Source: Burkholderiales bacterium (GTDB lineage Bacteria > Pseudomonadota > Gammaproteobacteria > Burkholderiales > Burkholderiaceae_F). Taken from it: 64,000 nucleotides of DNA. The position numbers and the translations under genes are program-made. Of this stretch, positions 33,358 through 43,176 are shown in pieces (the stretch's first letter is position 1; every line of letters begins with the position of its first letter). The notes beneath the pieces are model-generated. The model had not been told where the DNA came from. It did no database searches and was given only the letters and a program-made list of their open reading frames with translations. The DNA is taken from NCBI GenBank assembly GCA_020248865.1, contig JADCGS010000012.1:1-64000 (forward strand). Reading direction: 5' to 3'.

Positions 33358-34572
33358 TCACTGGCGCGGCGGGCGCGTGTTGTTGCGCATGAACTCGGCG
33401 ATGCGCGCCACGCCCTGCTCGATGGAACCCTCGTCGGTGGCGTACGAGAAGCGGATGTGCTGGCCGTCCCCGGCCACGCGCGGGCCGAAGTGGATGTCGG
33501 CCAGCACCGCCACGCCGGCCTCGTGCAGCAGTCGGCGGCGCAGCTCCTCCGAGTCGGCCGCGCCGATCAGCGCGCAGGCTTCGGTCACGTTAGGCCAGGC
33601 GTAGAAGGCGCCGCCGGGGCTGGCGCAGGAAAACCCCGGCACCTGGTTGAGCAGCCGCGCGATGAGGTCGCGCCTCGCAGCAAAGCGCGCGCGCATTGCC
33701 TCGGCCTCGTCCTGCGGGCCGTCGAGCGCCTGCACCGCTGCCCACTGGCTGACCTGGGCGGCACAGCTCTCCGTGTTGGTGATCCAGCGCGTGAAAACCG
33801 GTGCCAGCGTCCGGTTGGCGGCAAAGCCGATGCGCCAGCCGGTCATCGCGTAGGTCTTTGAGACGCCGTCGGCGATGATGGTGCGCTCCTGCATGTCCGG
33901 CAGCGCCGCGATCGACGTGAACTGGCCGTCGTAGACCAGCCGGCTGTAGATCTCGTCGGCGTAGACCCAGACCTGCGGATGCCGCCGCAGCACCTGGGCG
34001 ATGGCCTCCAGGTCCGCCCGCGTCAGCAGCCCGCCGGTGGGGTTGTGCGGGGTGTTGAGGATGAGCAGCCGGGTCTTGGGCGAGATGCGCGCGGCCAGTT
34101 CGTCGGGATCGAAGGCAAACCGCCGGCTCTCGCGCAGCGGCAGGCCCACCGGGACGGCACCGAGCGCCATGCACTGCGACTCGTAGATCGGAAAGCCCGG
34201 CACCGGGAAGATGACCTCGTCGCCGGCGCCGTGGTCGGTGACGGAGGCGATGGCGTAGGCGATGAACGGCTTGGCGCCCGCCCCCACCACCACCTCGTCG
34301 GGGCCGATGGGGATGCCGCGCAGCCGGCTCATGGATGCCGCCGCCGCGGCACGCAGCTCGTCGATGCCGGCCGAGGGCGTGTAGCCGTGCTTGCCGCCGC
34401 GCACGGCCGCCACCGCGGCGTCCTGGATGAGCGTGGGCGTGGGAAAGTCGGGCTGGCCGATGCAGAACGAAACGATGTCGCGACCGGCCCGCAGCAGGGC
34501 GTTGACCTCCGCCAGCACGACGAAGGCATTCTCGGTGCCGAGGCTGGCGGCGCGGCGGGACAGGGCAAGCAT
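33358..34572 (-). CDS. PLP-dependent class I/II aminotransferase
   Basis: A 404-residue fold-type I aminotransferase of the aspartate-aminotransferase Ib kind. PLP lysine K239 is in SKTYAMTGWRIGF, with N177 in NPTG, D206 and Y209 in YADEIYSRL, R247, and a C-terminal arginine in HIRFSYA. It probably acts on aspartate, alanine or aromatic amino acids; the exact substrate is uncertain. It is followed directly by lutC and preceded by an unidentified gene. Confidence 0.92.
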   Translation of the reverse strand: MLALSRRAASLGTENAFVVLAEVNALLRAGRDIVSFCIGQPDFPTPTLIQDAAVAAVRGGKHGYTPSAGIDELRAAAAASMSRLRGIPIGPDEVVVGAGAKPFIAYAIASVTDHGAGDEVIFPVPGFPIYESQCMALGAVPVGLPLRESRRFAFDPDELAARISPKTRLLILNTPHNPTGGLLTRADLEAIAQVLRRHPQVWVYADEIYSRLVYDGQFTSIAALPDMQERTIIADGVSKTYAMTGWRIGFAANRTLAPVFTRWITNTESCAAQVSQWAAVQALDGPQDEAEAMRARFAARRDLIARLLNQVPGFSCASPGGAFYAWPNVTEACALIGAADSEELRRRLLHEAGVAVLADIHFGPRVAGDGQHIRFSYATDEGSIEQGVARIAEFMRNNTRPPRQ

Positions 34573-34645
34573 GGACAGGCCTTTCGGCGTGCTGCGCGGG
34601 AAACACCCTGGATTCTAGTCGGCCGACCCGAGCCCGGTGCCGCGC

Positions 34646-35326
34646 CTACCAGCGCACGCGCAGCGTCGACTCGCTGATCTCGACCCCGAAGCCGCGCGTG
34701 CGAAGCATGTCGGCCAGGCGCACCATCTTCTCCGGCGCCATGGGGTCGTCGCGCGTCAGCTCCTTCCACGACACCAGGCAACGACTGGCGCCCTGCTCGG
34801 CATGCTCGGCGATGCGCGCCAGCGCGCGCGCCTCGTGCTGCTTGATGGCGTGCGCGCTCTCGGCGCGGGCGCGCCAATGGTGCGCCGCGGGTAGTGCGAC
34901 TCCATTGGCCTGGATGGTGGCGGACCCCAGCTCGCGCGTGGCCGGCGCCGCGGCGCGCGAGTAGTCGAGCACCAGGTGCGACAGGATCACGTAGGGGGAG
35001 TTGGAATAGAGGTTATCGGTTCGGCCCGCGCTTTCGTCCTGCAACACCGAGCTGACGGAAAAGCCCAGTGCCATGAAGCGGCGGCAGCCCTGCGCCAGAA
35101 CGTCGAACTTCTCCGCTTCGAGAAGGTCCACCAGCGCCTGGTCGTACAGCCGGCCGCGCGCCGCACCGCGGGCCGGCACCTGGATCGGCTCGAAGTCGAT
35201 GCGCGCCGACGTCTCACCGGCATCGCTCGCCTTGACCAGCGGCGCGGCCGGGGCCTCGTTGACCAGCCGCAGCAGTGCGGCTGCCTTGGCGGCGCGCTGG
35301 CGCGCTTCGTCGGCGCTCGTCACCAT
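34646..35326 (-). CDS. Conserved-looking hypothetical protein
   Basis: A 226-residue soluble protein I cannot assign. Readable stretches are PVQ-like IQVPARGAARGRLYDQALVD, then CRRFMALGFSVSSVLQDES, SPYVILSHLVLDYSRAA and CLVSWKELTRDDPMAPEKM. No signal peptide or membrane segment is present and no motif is diagnostic. Coding-like composition and a 13-bp gap after pncB indicate a real gene in the pncB transcript. Confidence 0.65.
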   Translation of the reverse strand: MVTSADEARQRAAKAAALLRLVNEAPAAPLVKASDAGETSARIDFEPIQVPARGAARGRLYDQALVDLLEAEKFDVLAQGCRRFMALGFSVSSVLQDESAGRTDNLYSNSPYVILSHLVLDYSRAAAPATRELGSATIQANGVALPAAHHWRARAESAHAIKQHEARALARIAEHAEQGASRCLVSWKELTRDDPMAPEKMVRLADMLRTRGFGVEISESTLRVRW

Positions 35327-35339
35327 GGGGGGCCCGACC

Positions 35340-36536
35340 TCAGTGTTTTAGTTCGAAGACCTGGCGAAGATATGCCAGGTAGGCCACGTCGTCGCACATG
35401 TTCTTATCCGGAGAGTCCGACAGCTTGGCCACCGGCTGCCCGTTACAGCGGACCATCTTGATGACGATCTGCAGCGGCGTGTAACCCAGGTCATTGGTGA
35501 GGTTGGTGCCAACACCGAACGCCAGCCGGGCCCGGCCGCGGAAGCGCGCGTAGAGCTCGATCACGCGCGGAAAGGTCAGCGCGTCCGACCATACCAGCGT
35601 CTTGGTGCGCGGGTCCACGCGGTTCTTCTCGTAGTGCGCAATCAGCCGCTCGCCCCATTCGATGGGGTCGCCCGAGTCGTGCCGCGCGCCGTCGAACAGC
35701 TTGCAAAAGTACATGTCGAAGTCGCGCAGAAAGGCCTCGAGCCCATACACGTCGGACAGCGCGATGCCGAGGTCGCCGCGGTACTCACGCGCCCAGGTCT
35801 CGAAGCCGAACACCTGCGAATCGCGCAGCCGCGGTCCCAGGGCCTGGCAGGCCTGCAGGTACTCGTGCGCCATGGTGCCCAGCGGAATCAGGCCATGCCT
35901 CATGGCGAACATCACGTTGCTGGTGCCGGCGAGGTTGTCGCCCAGATGCTCCTTGAGCACCTGGACCACTTCGTCGTGCCACTGGCACGAGAAACGCCGC
36001 CGCGTGCCGTAGTCGGCGATCTTCAGCGCCTCCACGCCGTCGCGCGCCAGCGACAGCTGCGGATCGCTGCGGATCAACGCGATCTTGGCGGCCAGACGAC
36101 GTCGGCCCTCGGCCAGATCGGGGGCCCGCTGGGTGTTGCGGAAAAAAACCTCGTTGACGATGGCCAGCACCGGCACCTCGAACAGGATGGTGTGCAGCCA
36201 GGGCCCGCGGATCACGATCTCGATCTCGCCGGGGCGACCGCAGGCCGGCTCAACCGTGATGTACTTGGTGTTGAGCTGGAACAGGCCGAGAAAGTCGACG
36301 AAGTCGCTCTTTATGAAGCGCAGCCCGCGCAGGTAGTCCAGCTCGCGCTCGCCGAAGCGCAGCGTGCACAGCCGATCGATCTGCGCGCGGATCTCGTCGA
36401 CGTGCGGCGTCAGATCGACGCCGGCGTTGCGGCACTTGAACCGGTACTCGACCTGCGCCCCAGGAAAGTGATGCAGCACCACCTGCATCATCGTGAACTT
36501 GTACAGGTCGGTATCGAGCAGGCTGGTGATGATCAT
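35340..36536 (-). CDS. pncB: Nicotinate phosphoribosyltransferase
   Basis: Salvage enzyme of the Preiss-Handler pathway, making nicotinate mononucleotide from nicotinate and PRPP, 398 residues. Motifs: [20 protein letters not shown] at the start, [31 protein letters not shown], the phosphoribosyl-binding region with [16 protein letters not shown], and [12 protein letters not shown]. The length matches bacterial PncB. It heads a run with the unidentified gene, the aminotransferase gene and lutC, while the livF gene ends 96 bp upstream. Confidence 0.96.
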   Translation of the reverse strand: MIITSLLDTDLYKFTMMQVVLHHFPGAQVEYRFKCRNAGVDLTPHVDEIRAQIDRLCTLRFGERELDYLRGLRFIKSDFVDFLGLFQLNTKYITVEPACGRPGEIEIVIRGPWLHTILFEVPVLAIVNEVFFRNTQRAPDLAEGRRRLAAKIALIRSDPQLSLARDGVEALKIADYGTRRRFSCQWHDEVVQVLKEHLGDNLAGTSNVMFAMRHGLIPLGTMAHEYLQACQALGPRLRDSQVFGFETWAREYRGDLGIALSDVYGLEAFLRDFDMYFCKLFDGARHDSGDPIEWGERLIAHYEKNRVDPRTKTLVWSDALTFPRVIELYARFRGRARLAFGVGTNLTNDLGYTPLQIVIKMVRCNGQPVAKLSDSPDKNMCDDVAYLAYLRQVFELKH

Positions 36537-36561
36537 GAATCGGCTTCAGATTTCGGGCGCC

Positions 36562-36605
36562 GGGATTCAGGGAGCCGGGCGCCTCGACCCTGGCTCCTGA
36601 AACCC
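36562..36605. terminator. Hairpin between livF and pncB
   Basis: GGGATTCAGGGAGCC (36562-36576) and GGCTCCTGAAACCC (36592-36605) pair with one bulge and one mismatch around a 15-nt GC-rich loop. It lies after the livF stop codon on the minus strand and could end the liv transcript or sit in the pncB leader. There is no T-run. Confidence 0.45.
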
Positions 36606-36632
36606 GTTGGCCGAATCCTAACCAGCTATCGG

Positions 36633-37352
36633 TCAGAGCCCCAGCACCGACCGCACCGCGGCGGTCGGGTGCAGCAGGTCGCGCGGTGCCGCCTCGCCCA
36701 CCACTTCCCCGCGCTCGATGAGCAGCGCCCGGTCGGCCGTCTGCGCCACGAAGCGCGCGTTCTGCTCCGACAGCAGCACCGCCACGCCCTGCGCCTTCAG
36801 CGCCTGCACCGCGAGCGCCAGCCGCGCCACCACCAGGGGCGCGATCCCCTCCGACGGCTCGTCCAGCAGCACCACCCGCGGTCCGGCCGCCAGGGTGCGC
36901 GCCACCGCCAGCATCTGCTGCTCGCCGCCGCTCATCTGCGCAGCCGGCCGGTCGAGCAGGTCGGCCAGATTGGGGAAGAGCTCGAGCAGTCCGTCGAGGT
37001 CGTATGGTCGGCCCTGCGCGCCAACCGTGAGATTCTGCTGCACCGTCAGGTCGGTGAAGATGCGCCGCTCCTGCGGCACGTAGCCCAGCCCCAGACGCGC
37101 CCGCTGGTGGGTCGGTAGACCGGCCAGCGACTGGCCCGCCAGTTCAACCGCGCCCTGCGCGCGCACCAGGCCCATCAGCGCGGCCAGCGTGGTCGACTTG
37201 CCGGCGCCATTGCGGCCGACCAATGCCAGGACCTCGCCCGGGGCGAGCGCCAGCGAGACGGCAAAGAGCGCCTGCGCGCGGCCGTACCACGCATCGAGCG
37301 CACCCACGCGCAGCGCCGGCCCGGCGTCCTGCGTGCTGGCCACGGAACTCAT
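36633..37352 (-). CDS. livF: Branched-chain amino acid ABC transporter ATP-binding protein LivF
   Basis: A 239-residue ATPase. Walker A is GRNGAGKST (about 47-55), the signature is MSGGEQQMLAVARTL and Walker B is VVLLDEPSEGIAPL. The LivF-type order and the C-terminus RDLLHPTAAVRSVLGL fit the family. Its ATG overlaps the livG stop codon by 4 bp. The substrate may be branched-chain amino acids, or an amide or urea, because the HAAT family is broad. Confidence 0.95.
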   Translation of the reverse strand: MSSVASTQDAGPALRVGALDAWYGRAQALFAVSLALAPGEVLALVGRNGAGKSTTLAALMGLVRAQGAVELAGQSLAGLPTHQRARLGLGYVPQERRIFTDLTVQQNLTVGAQGRPYDLDGLLELFPNLADLLDRPAAQMSGGEQQMLAVARTLAAGPRVVLLDEPSEGIAPLVVARLALAVQALKAQGVAVLLSEQNARFVAQTADRALLIERGEVVGEAAPRDLLHPTAAVRSVLGL

Positions 37353-38164
37353 GGTGCAGCCGCCGCGTCGGCGCCGAAGTAGGCGGCCTGTGCGGCGGGG
37401 TCGGCGCGCACCTCGTCCGGCGTGCCGTCGGCGATCAGCCGTCCGCGCGACAGCACCAGCAGGCGCTGCGCGTAGCCGAACACCACGTCCATGCTGTGCT
37501 CGGTGAACAGCACCGTGAGACCGAGCTGCTCGACCTGGCCGCGCACCAGGTCCATCAGCGCAAAGCGCTCCGCCGCGGCCATGCCGGCCGTCGGCTCGTC
37601 CATCAGCAGCAGGCGCGGTGCGCCGGCCAGCGCGATGGCCAACTCCAGTCGCTTGAGGTCGGCGTAAGGCAGATCGGCCGCGGCGCGACGCGCCTGCTCG
37701 GCCAGGCCCACGCGCGCCAGCAGCGCGTCGGCCGGCGCGGCATCGAACGACGGCAGCGGCCGCCAGGGGTCGAGCTCGCGCCCGCCGTGAGCCGCCAGCG
37801 CCAGTTGCACGTTCTCGCGCACCGTAAGGGTTGCAAACGCCTGCGCGGTCTGAAAGGTGCGTGCAATGCCGATCGAGGCCCGGCGCGCCACCGGCACGCG
37901 GGCGAGGTCGCGGTCCTCGAACCGCACGGCGCCGGCATCGGCCGCATGCTGCCCGGCAATGACGCCGAACAAGGTGGTCTTGCCGGCCCCGTTGGGGCCG
38001 ATCAGCGCGGTCATGCGCCCGGCTTCGAGACTGAAGCTCACGTGATCGACGGCGCGCACGCCGCCAAAAGTCTTCACCACGTCGGCCACTTCCAGCAGGC
38101 GCGAGGAACCGGCTTCGCGCGCCGCGCTCGGGGATTCGCCCTTGGGGCGGCCCGGCGGGCTCAT
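37349..38164 (-). CDS. livG: Branched-chain amino acid ABC transporter ATP-binding protein LivG
   Basis: A 271-residue ATPase. Walker A is GPNGAGKTT, then RTFQTAQAFATLTVRENVQLA, then the LivG-style signature LPYADLKRLELAIALA and Walker B RLLLMDEPTAGM. The family often has YGxQRRLE in the signature; here it is YADLKRLE. An N-terminal extension of about 22 residues precedes the domain. Both ends overlap neighbouring genes (ATGA). Confidence 0.94.
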   Translation of the reverse strand: MSPPGRPKGESPSAAREAGSSRLLEVADVVKTFGGVRAVDHVSFSLEAGRMTALIGPNGAGKTTLFGVIAGQHAADAGAVRFEDRDLARVPVARRASIGIARTFQTAQAFATLTVRENVQLALAAHGGRELDPWRPLPSFDAAPADALLARVGLAEQARRAAADLPYADLKRLELAIALAGAPRLLLMDEPTAGMAAAERFALMDLVRGQVEQLGLTVLFTEHSMDVVFGYAQRLLVLSRGRLIADGTPDEVRADPAAQAAYFGADAAAAP

Positions 38165-40014
38165 GCCGCCCTCCTGCGTTCCAGCCGGGTGCGCAGGAAG
38201 CCGGTGATGCCCTGCGGAAACAGCAGCACCAACAGTACGATGGTCAGCCCGAGCACCAGCCGCCAGTGGTCGCTCGCGCGGGTGAGCTCCACGGCGAGCG
38301 TGTGGTAGGCCACCGCGCCGACCACCGGTCCGGCCAGCGTCTGCAGGCCACCCAGCAGCACCATCACCAGCGCATCGAGCGATTGCGCGATCGAAAGGGA
38401 GTTGGGGAACACCGAGCCCTTGTGGTGCGCGTTGAGCACACCGGCCAGCCCGGCGAACAGGCCGCCGGCAGCAAAGGCGGTCCACTGCACGCGCATGGCG
38501 CCGATCCCGCTGGCCTCGGCGCGCGCCGGCGCATCGCGCAGCGCGCGCAGCGCATAGCCGAACGGGGCCATCGCCGCCCGCCGCAGCAGCGCCAGGCTGA
38601 GCGTGGCCAGACCCAGGGTGAGCAGGAAGTAGGCCTCGCGGGTGGCCAGCCAGGCGGGCATGGCGGTGTCCCAGATGCCGAGGATGCCGTTGTCGCCGCC
38701 GGTGAACTCGATCCACTGGGTCGCGGCCGACCACAGGATCTGCGCGAAGGCGAGCGTCAGCATGGCCGCGTACACGCCGCTGGCGCGCAGCACGAACCAG
38801 CCCGACACGATGGCGCCGGCCAGCGCCAGAAGCGGCCCCAGAACCAGGTTGGCCAGCAGGGGCGTCTCCAGATACTTCACCCCGAGCGCAGCCCCGTAGG
38901 CCCCCAGGCCGAAGTAGGCAGCGTGGCCGAAGGAGGTGATGCCGCCCAGCCCCATGAAGAAGTGCAGGCTCGCCGCGAACACCGCCAGGATCGCGATCTC
39001 GGTCAGGATGACGAGCCAGTAGTCGCTGGCCCACAGGGGCGCGCAGGCCGCCGCGGCCAGGGCGATGGCGGCAACCGCCTTCAGCCGGGCGTCGGCCGCG
39101 ATGAACGGCGCGTGCGCCTGGCTGCGCGCGGGCTGCGCCACCTCCGGCCGTCCGAGCAGGCCGTGCGGCCGCGCAATCAGCACCAGCGCCATCGCCACGA
39201 AGGCCAGCACCAGCGACGACTGCGGCAGCAGCCAGATGCCGAAGGCGTGCAGCAGGCCGATCAGTACCGCCGCCAGGGCGGCGCCGCTGATCGAACCCAG
39301 GCCGCCCACCACCACCACGACAAAGGCTTCGACGATCACCGCCAGATCCATCTGCAGGTTGACCGACTCGCGCGGGATCTGCAGCGCGCCCGCCAGCCCG
39401 GCGAGGAAGCTGCCCAGCGCGAACACCGCCGTGAACAGAAGCCGCCGGTTCACGCCGAGCGCGGCGGCCATGTCGCCGTCCTGCGTGGCGGCGCGCACGT
39501 TCAGTCCCCAGCGGGTGCGGTTGAACACCCACCACAGCACGCCGTACACCAGCGGCCCGGCCGCCAGCACCACCAGCGACCACTGCGGCACGAAGGCGCC
39601 GGCCAGCTCCACCGCCCCGCCCAGTCCGGGCGCGCGCGGCGCAAACAGCTCCTCCGGCCCCCAGATCCACAGGGCGAGGTCCTGCACCACCAGCACCACC
39701 CCGAACGTGGCCAGCAGCTGGAAGATCTCGGGCGCGGCGTAGATTCGCCGCAACACCAGCACCTCGATCAGCACCCCGATCAGCGCCACCACCAGCGCCG
39801 CCAGCAGCAGCCCGCCGAAGAAGGCCGCCGGCGTGCGAGGCAACTCGCTGGTGATGGAGTAGGCGAGATAGGCGCCCAGCATGAACAGTGAACCGTGCGC
39901 GAAGTTCACCACCCGCGTGACGCCGAAGATGATGGTCAGCCCCGCAGCGACCAGAAAGAGGGTCGAGGCGTAGGCCAGGCCGGTCAGCAGTTGCGCAAGG
40001 ACGATCTCGAACAT
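38161..40014 (-). CDS. livHM: Fused branched-chain amino acid permease LivH-LivM
   Basis: A 617-residue protein joining the two permease subunits that are usually separate. Residues 1 to about 290 are LivH-like (GLTIIFGVTRVVNFAHGSLFMLGAY, VVVVGGLGSISGAALAAVLIGLLHAFG). Residues from about 310 are LivM-like (GLGGITSFGHAAYFGLGAYGAAL, ALRDAPARAEASGIG, VLLGGLQTLAGPVVGA). ATG 40014 is followed directly by MFEIVLAQLLTGLAYAST. The livG start overlaps its stop codon. The substrate-binding protein gene lies 400 bp upstream. Confidence 0.94.
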   Translation of the reverse strand: MFEIVLAQLLTGLAYASTLFLVAAGLTIIFGVTRVVNFAHGSLFMLGAYLAYSITSELPRTPAAFFGGLLLAALVVALIGVLIEVLVLRRIYAAPEIFQLLATFGVVLVVQDLALWIWGPEELFAPRAPGLGGAVELAGAFVPQWSLVVLAAGPLVYGVLWWVFNRTRWGLNVRAATQDGDMAAALGVNRRLLFTAVFALGSFLAGLAGALQIPRESVNLQMDLAVIVEAFVVVVVGGLGSISGAALAAVLIGLLHAFGIWLLPQSSLVLAFVAMALVLIARPHGLLGRPEVAQPARSQAHAPFIAADARLKAVAAIALAAAACAPLWASDYWLVILTEIAILAVFAASLHFFMGLGGITSFGHAAYFGLGAYGAALGVKYLETPLLANLVLGPLLALAGAIVSGWFVLRASGVYAAMLTLAFAQILWSAATQWIEFTGGDNGILGIWDTAMPAWLATREAYFLLTLGLATLSLALLRRAAMAPFGYALRALRDAPARAEASGIGAMRVQWTAFAAGGLFAGLAGVLNAHHKGSVFPNSLSIAQSLDALVMVLLGGLQTLAGPVVGAVAYHTLAVELTRASDHWRLVLGLTIVLLVLLFPQGITGFLRTRLERRRAA

Positions 40015-40415
40015 CGAGTCAACACTATCAGGCCCGGACCGGGGCGGCCGGCGGTAGCGCGCGCTGGCGCGGCCCGGGCGGGCCTGTGCGACGCGATGCC
40101 GAGCCGGCGGGACGGGCAGAAGCGGGGGCGGCGACACACGTTGCAGGCCGCGGTTCAGGCTGCCTTCTTGCCGTGGTTCGGACGCGGTTCAGACGCCGCC
40201 CAGGCCGCGCCTCGCAGCTCAGTCGCGGCCGAGGCCGCGGTTTGCCGCAGTCCAGCCACGTTCAGCCCGCGCCTGAAGCCGCGCTTCAGTGCGCGCGGCC
40301 CGTACCTCGGGGATGGTCCCACCCCACCTGGTGCGCCCATCCACGGTCGCTACCGTGGCGTGGGCACTGCGGCGCCATGGCCGCGCCAACGCCGCAGGGT
40401 CGGCGCCATCGCCGC
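40015..40415. other. 401-bp gene-free gap between livK and livHM
   Basis: GC-rich DNA with repeated GGCCGCGGTT and CGCGGTTCAG-like words but no convincing gene. A 61-codon minus-strand frame at 40155-40340 has no ribosome binding site and an Ala/Arg-rich composition. The spacing suggests that livHM-G-F may have a separate promoter or processed transcript, but I cannot place one. Confidence 0.5.
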
Positions 40416-41663
40416 TCAGCTCATCGCCTCCGGCGGCCGGCGCTTGCGCACCTCGGCGTCCGTTGGCAGGTACCGGGCGCCGTCGGCATAGCGCCACTGC
40501 ACCATGGTGCCCCGGCCGTCGCGCAGGTCGAGCTTGCCGACGTAGGCGCCCATGGTGGACTGGTGATCGACCGCGCGGAACACCGCCGGGCCGAACGGCG
40601 TCGAGAAACTGAGCCCGCGCAGCGTGCCGATCAGCCTCTCGGTCTCCACCGACCTGGCGCGCGTGATGGCGGCCGCGAGCGCCTGCATCATCGCGTAGCC
40701 GACCACCGAGCCGAGCCGCGGGTAATCGTTGTTCTTCTTGAAGTAGGCATTGAAGAACTGCGCGTGCTCCGGCGTCTTGATCTGGTCCCACGGATAGCCG
40801 GTGACGATCCAGCCGCGGGGCGTCTCCTCGCGCAGCACGTCGAGGTACTCCGGTTCGCCCGACAGCAGGCTTACTACCGGCACGCGCGGGAACACCCCGC
40901 GCAGGTTGCCCTCGCGCACCAGCCGCGCCAGATCGGCACCGAAGGTGACGTTGAAAATGGCCTCGGGTCGCGCCGCCAGGACGGCCTGCAGCGTGCTGGC
41001 GGCCTCGAGCCGATTCAGCGCTGGCCACTGCTCGGCCACGAACTGCACGTCCGGCCGCGCCGCCTGCAGCAGCGCCTTGAAGCTCGCCACAGCGCTTTGG
41101 CCATACTCGTAGTTGGGCGCGATCGTGACCCAGCGCTTGGCCGGCAGCCTGGCCGCCTCCTCCACCAGCATCGCGCTCTGCATGTAGGTGCTGGCGCGCA
41201 GGCGGAAGGTGTAGCGGTTGCCCTTGTCCCAGACCAGTGCGTCGCTCAGGGGCTCGCTCGCCAGGAACAGCACCTTGCTGCGCAGCGCATAGTCGGCCAC
41301 CGCCAGCCCCACGTTGGACAGGAAGGTGCCGGCCAGCAGATCCACCTTCTCGCTGGTCACCAGCTCGGTGGCATGACGGATCGCGTCGTCGGGGCGGCCC
41401 GCGTCGTCGCGCGCCACCACCTCCACCGGCCGGCCGAGCAGGCCGCCGGCTTCGTTGATCTGCTCGGTCGCCAGCTCCCAGGCCTTGCGGTAGGGCACCA
41501 GGAACTGCGGGATCGTCGAGTAGCTGTTGATCTCGCCGATGCGAATCGGCCGGCCGCTCGGCTTGCCGGCCTGCGGGCGCGCCGCACCGGGCAGCAGCGC
41601 GGCGGCACCCGCGGCGGCAGTGGCGACGGCCAGGTGTCGGCGACGCGGCGATACGCTCATCAT
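40416..41663 (-). CDS. livK: ABC transporter substrate-binding protein (LivK/HAAT type)
   Basis: A periplasmic binding protein of about 415 residues. The N-terminus has a twin-arginine-like motif (SPRRRHLAVATAAAGAAALLPGAARPQA) and a predicted cleavage near AARPQA. The mature part begins PIRIGEINSYSTIP and shows the type I binding fold (IAPNYEYGQSAVASFKALL, GWIVTGYPWDQI). Two consecutive ATGs (41663, 41660) are possible; GAGGA lies only 1 nt before the first and 4 nt before the second. It pairs with livHM-G-F downstream. The ligand is not certain. Confidence 0.9.
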   Translation of the reverse strand: MMSVSPRRRHLAVATAAAGAAALLPGAARPQAGKPSGRPIRIGEINSYSTIPQFLVPYRKAWELATEQINEAGGLLGRPVEVVARDDAGRPDDAIRHATELVTSEKVDLLAGTFLSNVGLAVADYALRSKVLFLASEPLSDALVWDKGNRYTFRLRASTYMQSAMLVEEAARLPAKRWVTIAPNYEYGQSAVASFKALLQAARPDVQFVAEQWPALNRLEAASTLQAVLAARPEAIFNVTFGADLARLVREGNLRGVFPRVPVVSLLSGEPEYLDVLREETPRGWIVTGYPWDQIKTPEHAQFFNAYFKKNNDYPRLGSVVGYAMMQALAAAITRARSVETERLIGTLRGLSFSTPFGPAVFRAVDHQSTMGAYVGKLDLRDGRGTMVQWRYADGARYLPTDAEVRKRRPPEAMS

Positions 41664-41775
41664 GTCCTCGCTGGCGGTGCGGCTGCACGCAGGATGGCGT
41701 GACGCACCGCGATAGAATACCGGTTGTCGATCACCTGCCTTTCGCCGGGCCTTGCGGGCTCTGCGACCTCCGACC

Positions 41776-42099
41776 ATGACCCATGTCGTCACCGAGTCGT
41801 GCATCAAGTGCAAGTACACCGACTGCGTCGATGTCTGTCCGGTCGACTGCTTTCGCGAGGGGCCCAACATGCTGGCGATCGACCCCGACGAGTGCATCGA
41901 CTGCGCCGTGTGCATTCCCGAGTGCCCGGTCAATGCCATATACGCCGAGGAAGACGTGCCCGAAGACCAGCGCCGGTTCATTCCGCTGAACGTGGAGCTC
42001 GCCAGGGGCTGGCCTTCCATCACACGCATGAAGCCGCACCCAACCGATGCGGACGAGTGGAAGGACGTGCGCGACAAGCTGCAGTACCTGGAGCGTTAG
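41776..42099 (+). CDS. fdxA: Seven-iron ferredoxin FdxA
   Basis: A 107-residue ferredoxin with one [3Fe-4S] and one [4Fe-4S] cluster. The first motif [17 protein letters not shown] (from C9) and the second [16 protein letters not shown] match FdxA, with the usual extension ending [13 protein letters not shown]. The start MTHVVTESC at 41776 is standard, and an upstream ATG at 41752 is ignored. It is divergent from livK and precedes a ferredoxin-NADP reductase gene by 141 bp, so the two may work together. Confidence 0.96.
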   Translation: MTHVVTESCIKCKYTDCVDVCPVDCFREGPNMLAIDPDECIDCAVCIPECPVNAIYAEEDVPEDQRRFIPLNVELARGWPSITRMKPHPTDADEWKDVRDKLQYLER

Positions 42100-42240
42100 G
42101 GCTGCCGCCGGGCTGCGCGCCACGCGCCGCGTGCCCCGCCCCGGCGCCGCGGCCGCCGGTCCGCAGGTCAGGTTGCGACTTCGGCGCTACGCGAGAGCGG
42201 TGTGCACGCATGCCACCGATCGCGTGACGCCCACAACACA

Positions 42241-43035
42241 ATGACCGACAAGTTCACCGCCGAACGGATCCTCTGGATCCACCCCTGGGCGCCCAACCTC
42301 TTTTCCTTCCGCATCTCCCGCCACGCGGGCTTTCGCTTCCTGCCGGGACAGTTCGCGCGCCTGGGCGTGGCCAAGCCGGACCCCGACAACCCGAAGAACC
42401 CGACGGGCGAGCGCATCGTCTGGCGCGCCTACTCGGTGGCCTCGGCCGACTACGACGAGCACCTCGAGTTCTATTCCATCGTGGTGCCCGGCGGCGAGTT
42501 CACCTCGGAGCTGGCGCGCCTGAAGGTTGGCGACACGGTGTACTGCGAGAAGACGAGCTACGGCTTCCTCACCACCGACCGCTTCGAGTGCGGCCGCGAC
42601 CTGTGGCTGCTGTCCACCGGCACGGGACTGGCGCCCTTCCTCTCGATCCTCTGGGACCCGCGCGTCTGGGACAGCTACGAAAACCTGCTTGTCGTGCACA
42701 GCGTCCGCTGGCCCAACGAGCTCGCCTATGCCGACACCATCGCCGCGTTCCGCCGCCACGAGCACTTCGTGGCCATGGGCCACAAGCTGCACTACCTGCC
42801 GGTGGTGACTCGGGCAGCGTGGCCGGGGGCCCTGCAAGGCCGCATCCCGGCTCTGATCGAGTCCGGCGCGCTGGAACGCGCCGCCGGCATCGGGCTGGAT
42901 CACGACCGCTCCCGGATCATGATCTGCGGCAACCCGGACATGGTCGACGACACGCGCAAGCGCCTGACGGCCATGGGTTTCGCGATGTCCCGGCGCGGCC
43001 GGCCCGGCCACATGGCGGTGGAGAACTACTGGTAG
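42241..43035 (+). CDS. fpr: Ferredoxin-NADP(+) reductase
   Basis: A 264-residue flavoprotein moving electrons between NADPH and ferredoxin or flavodoxin. The FAD site is RAYSVASADYDEHLEFYSIVVPGGEFTS (RxYS motif) and the NADP site LLSTGTGLAPFLSILWDPRVW. The C-terminus ends RPGHMAVENYW, the aromatic FAD-stacking end of bacterial Fpr. ATG 42241 begins MTDKFTAERILWIHPWAPNLFSF. Confidence 0.95.
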   Translation: MTDKFTAERILWIHPWAPNLFSFRISRHAGFRFLPGQFARLGVAKPDPDNPKNPTGERIVWRAYSVASADYDEHLEFYSIVVPGGEFTSELARLKVGDTVYCEKTSYGFLTTDRFECGRDLWLLSTGTGLAPFLSILWDPRVWDSYENLLVVHSVRWPNELAYADTIAAFRRHEHFVAMGHKLHYLPVVTRAAWPGALQGRIPALIESGALERAAGIGLDHDRSRIMICGNPDMVDDTRKRLTAMGFAMSRRGRPGHMAVENYW

Positions 43036-43176
43036 CCGGCCCGAAGCGGTCCGCCGCCACCCCAAAGGCACGGTTTATTTTCGTAAGGCCACCGTGCGCG
43101 GCGGGTCAAGATACACTCTCGGCGGCGGAACGCGCCGCCTTGATCATCACGGGCGACCGGCGCCGGAGAGGACCGA

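Noticed and set aside
40155-40340. 61-codon frame between livK and livHM
   Set aside because: No ribosome binding site, no motif, and composition like the surrounding non-coding DNA.
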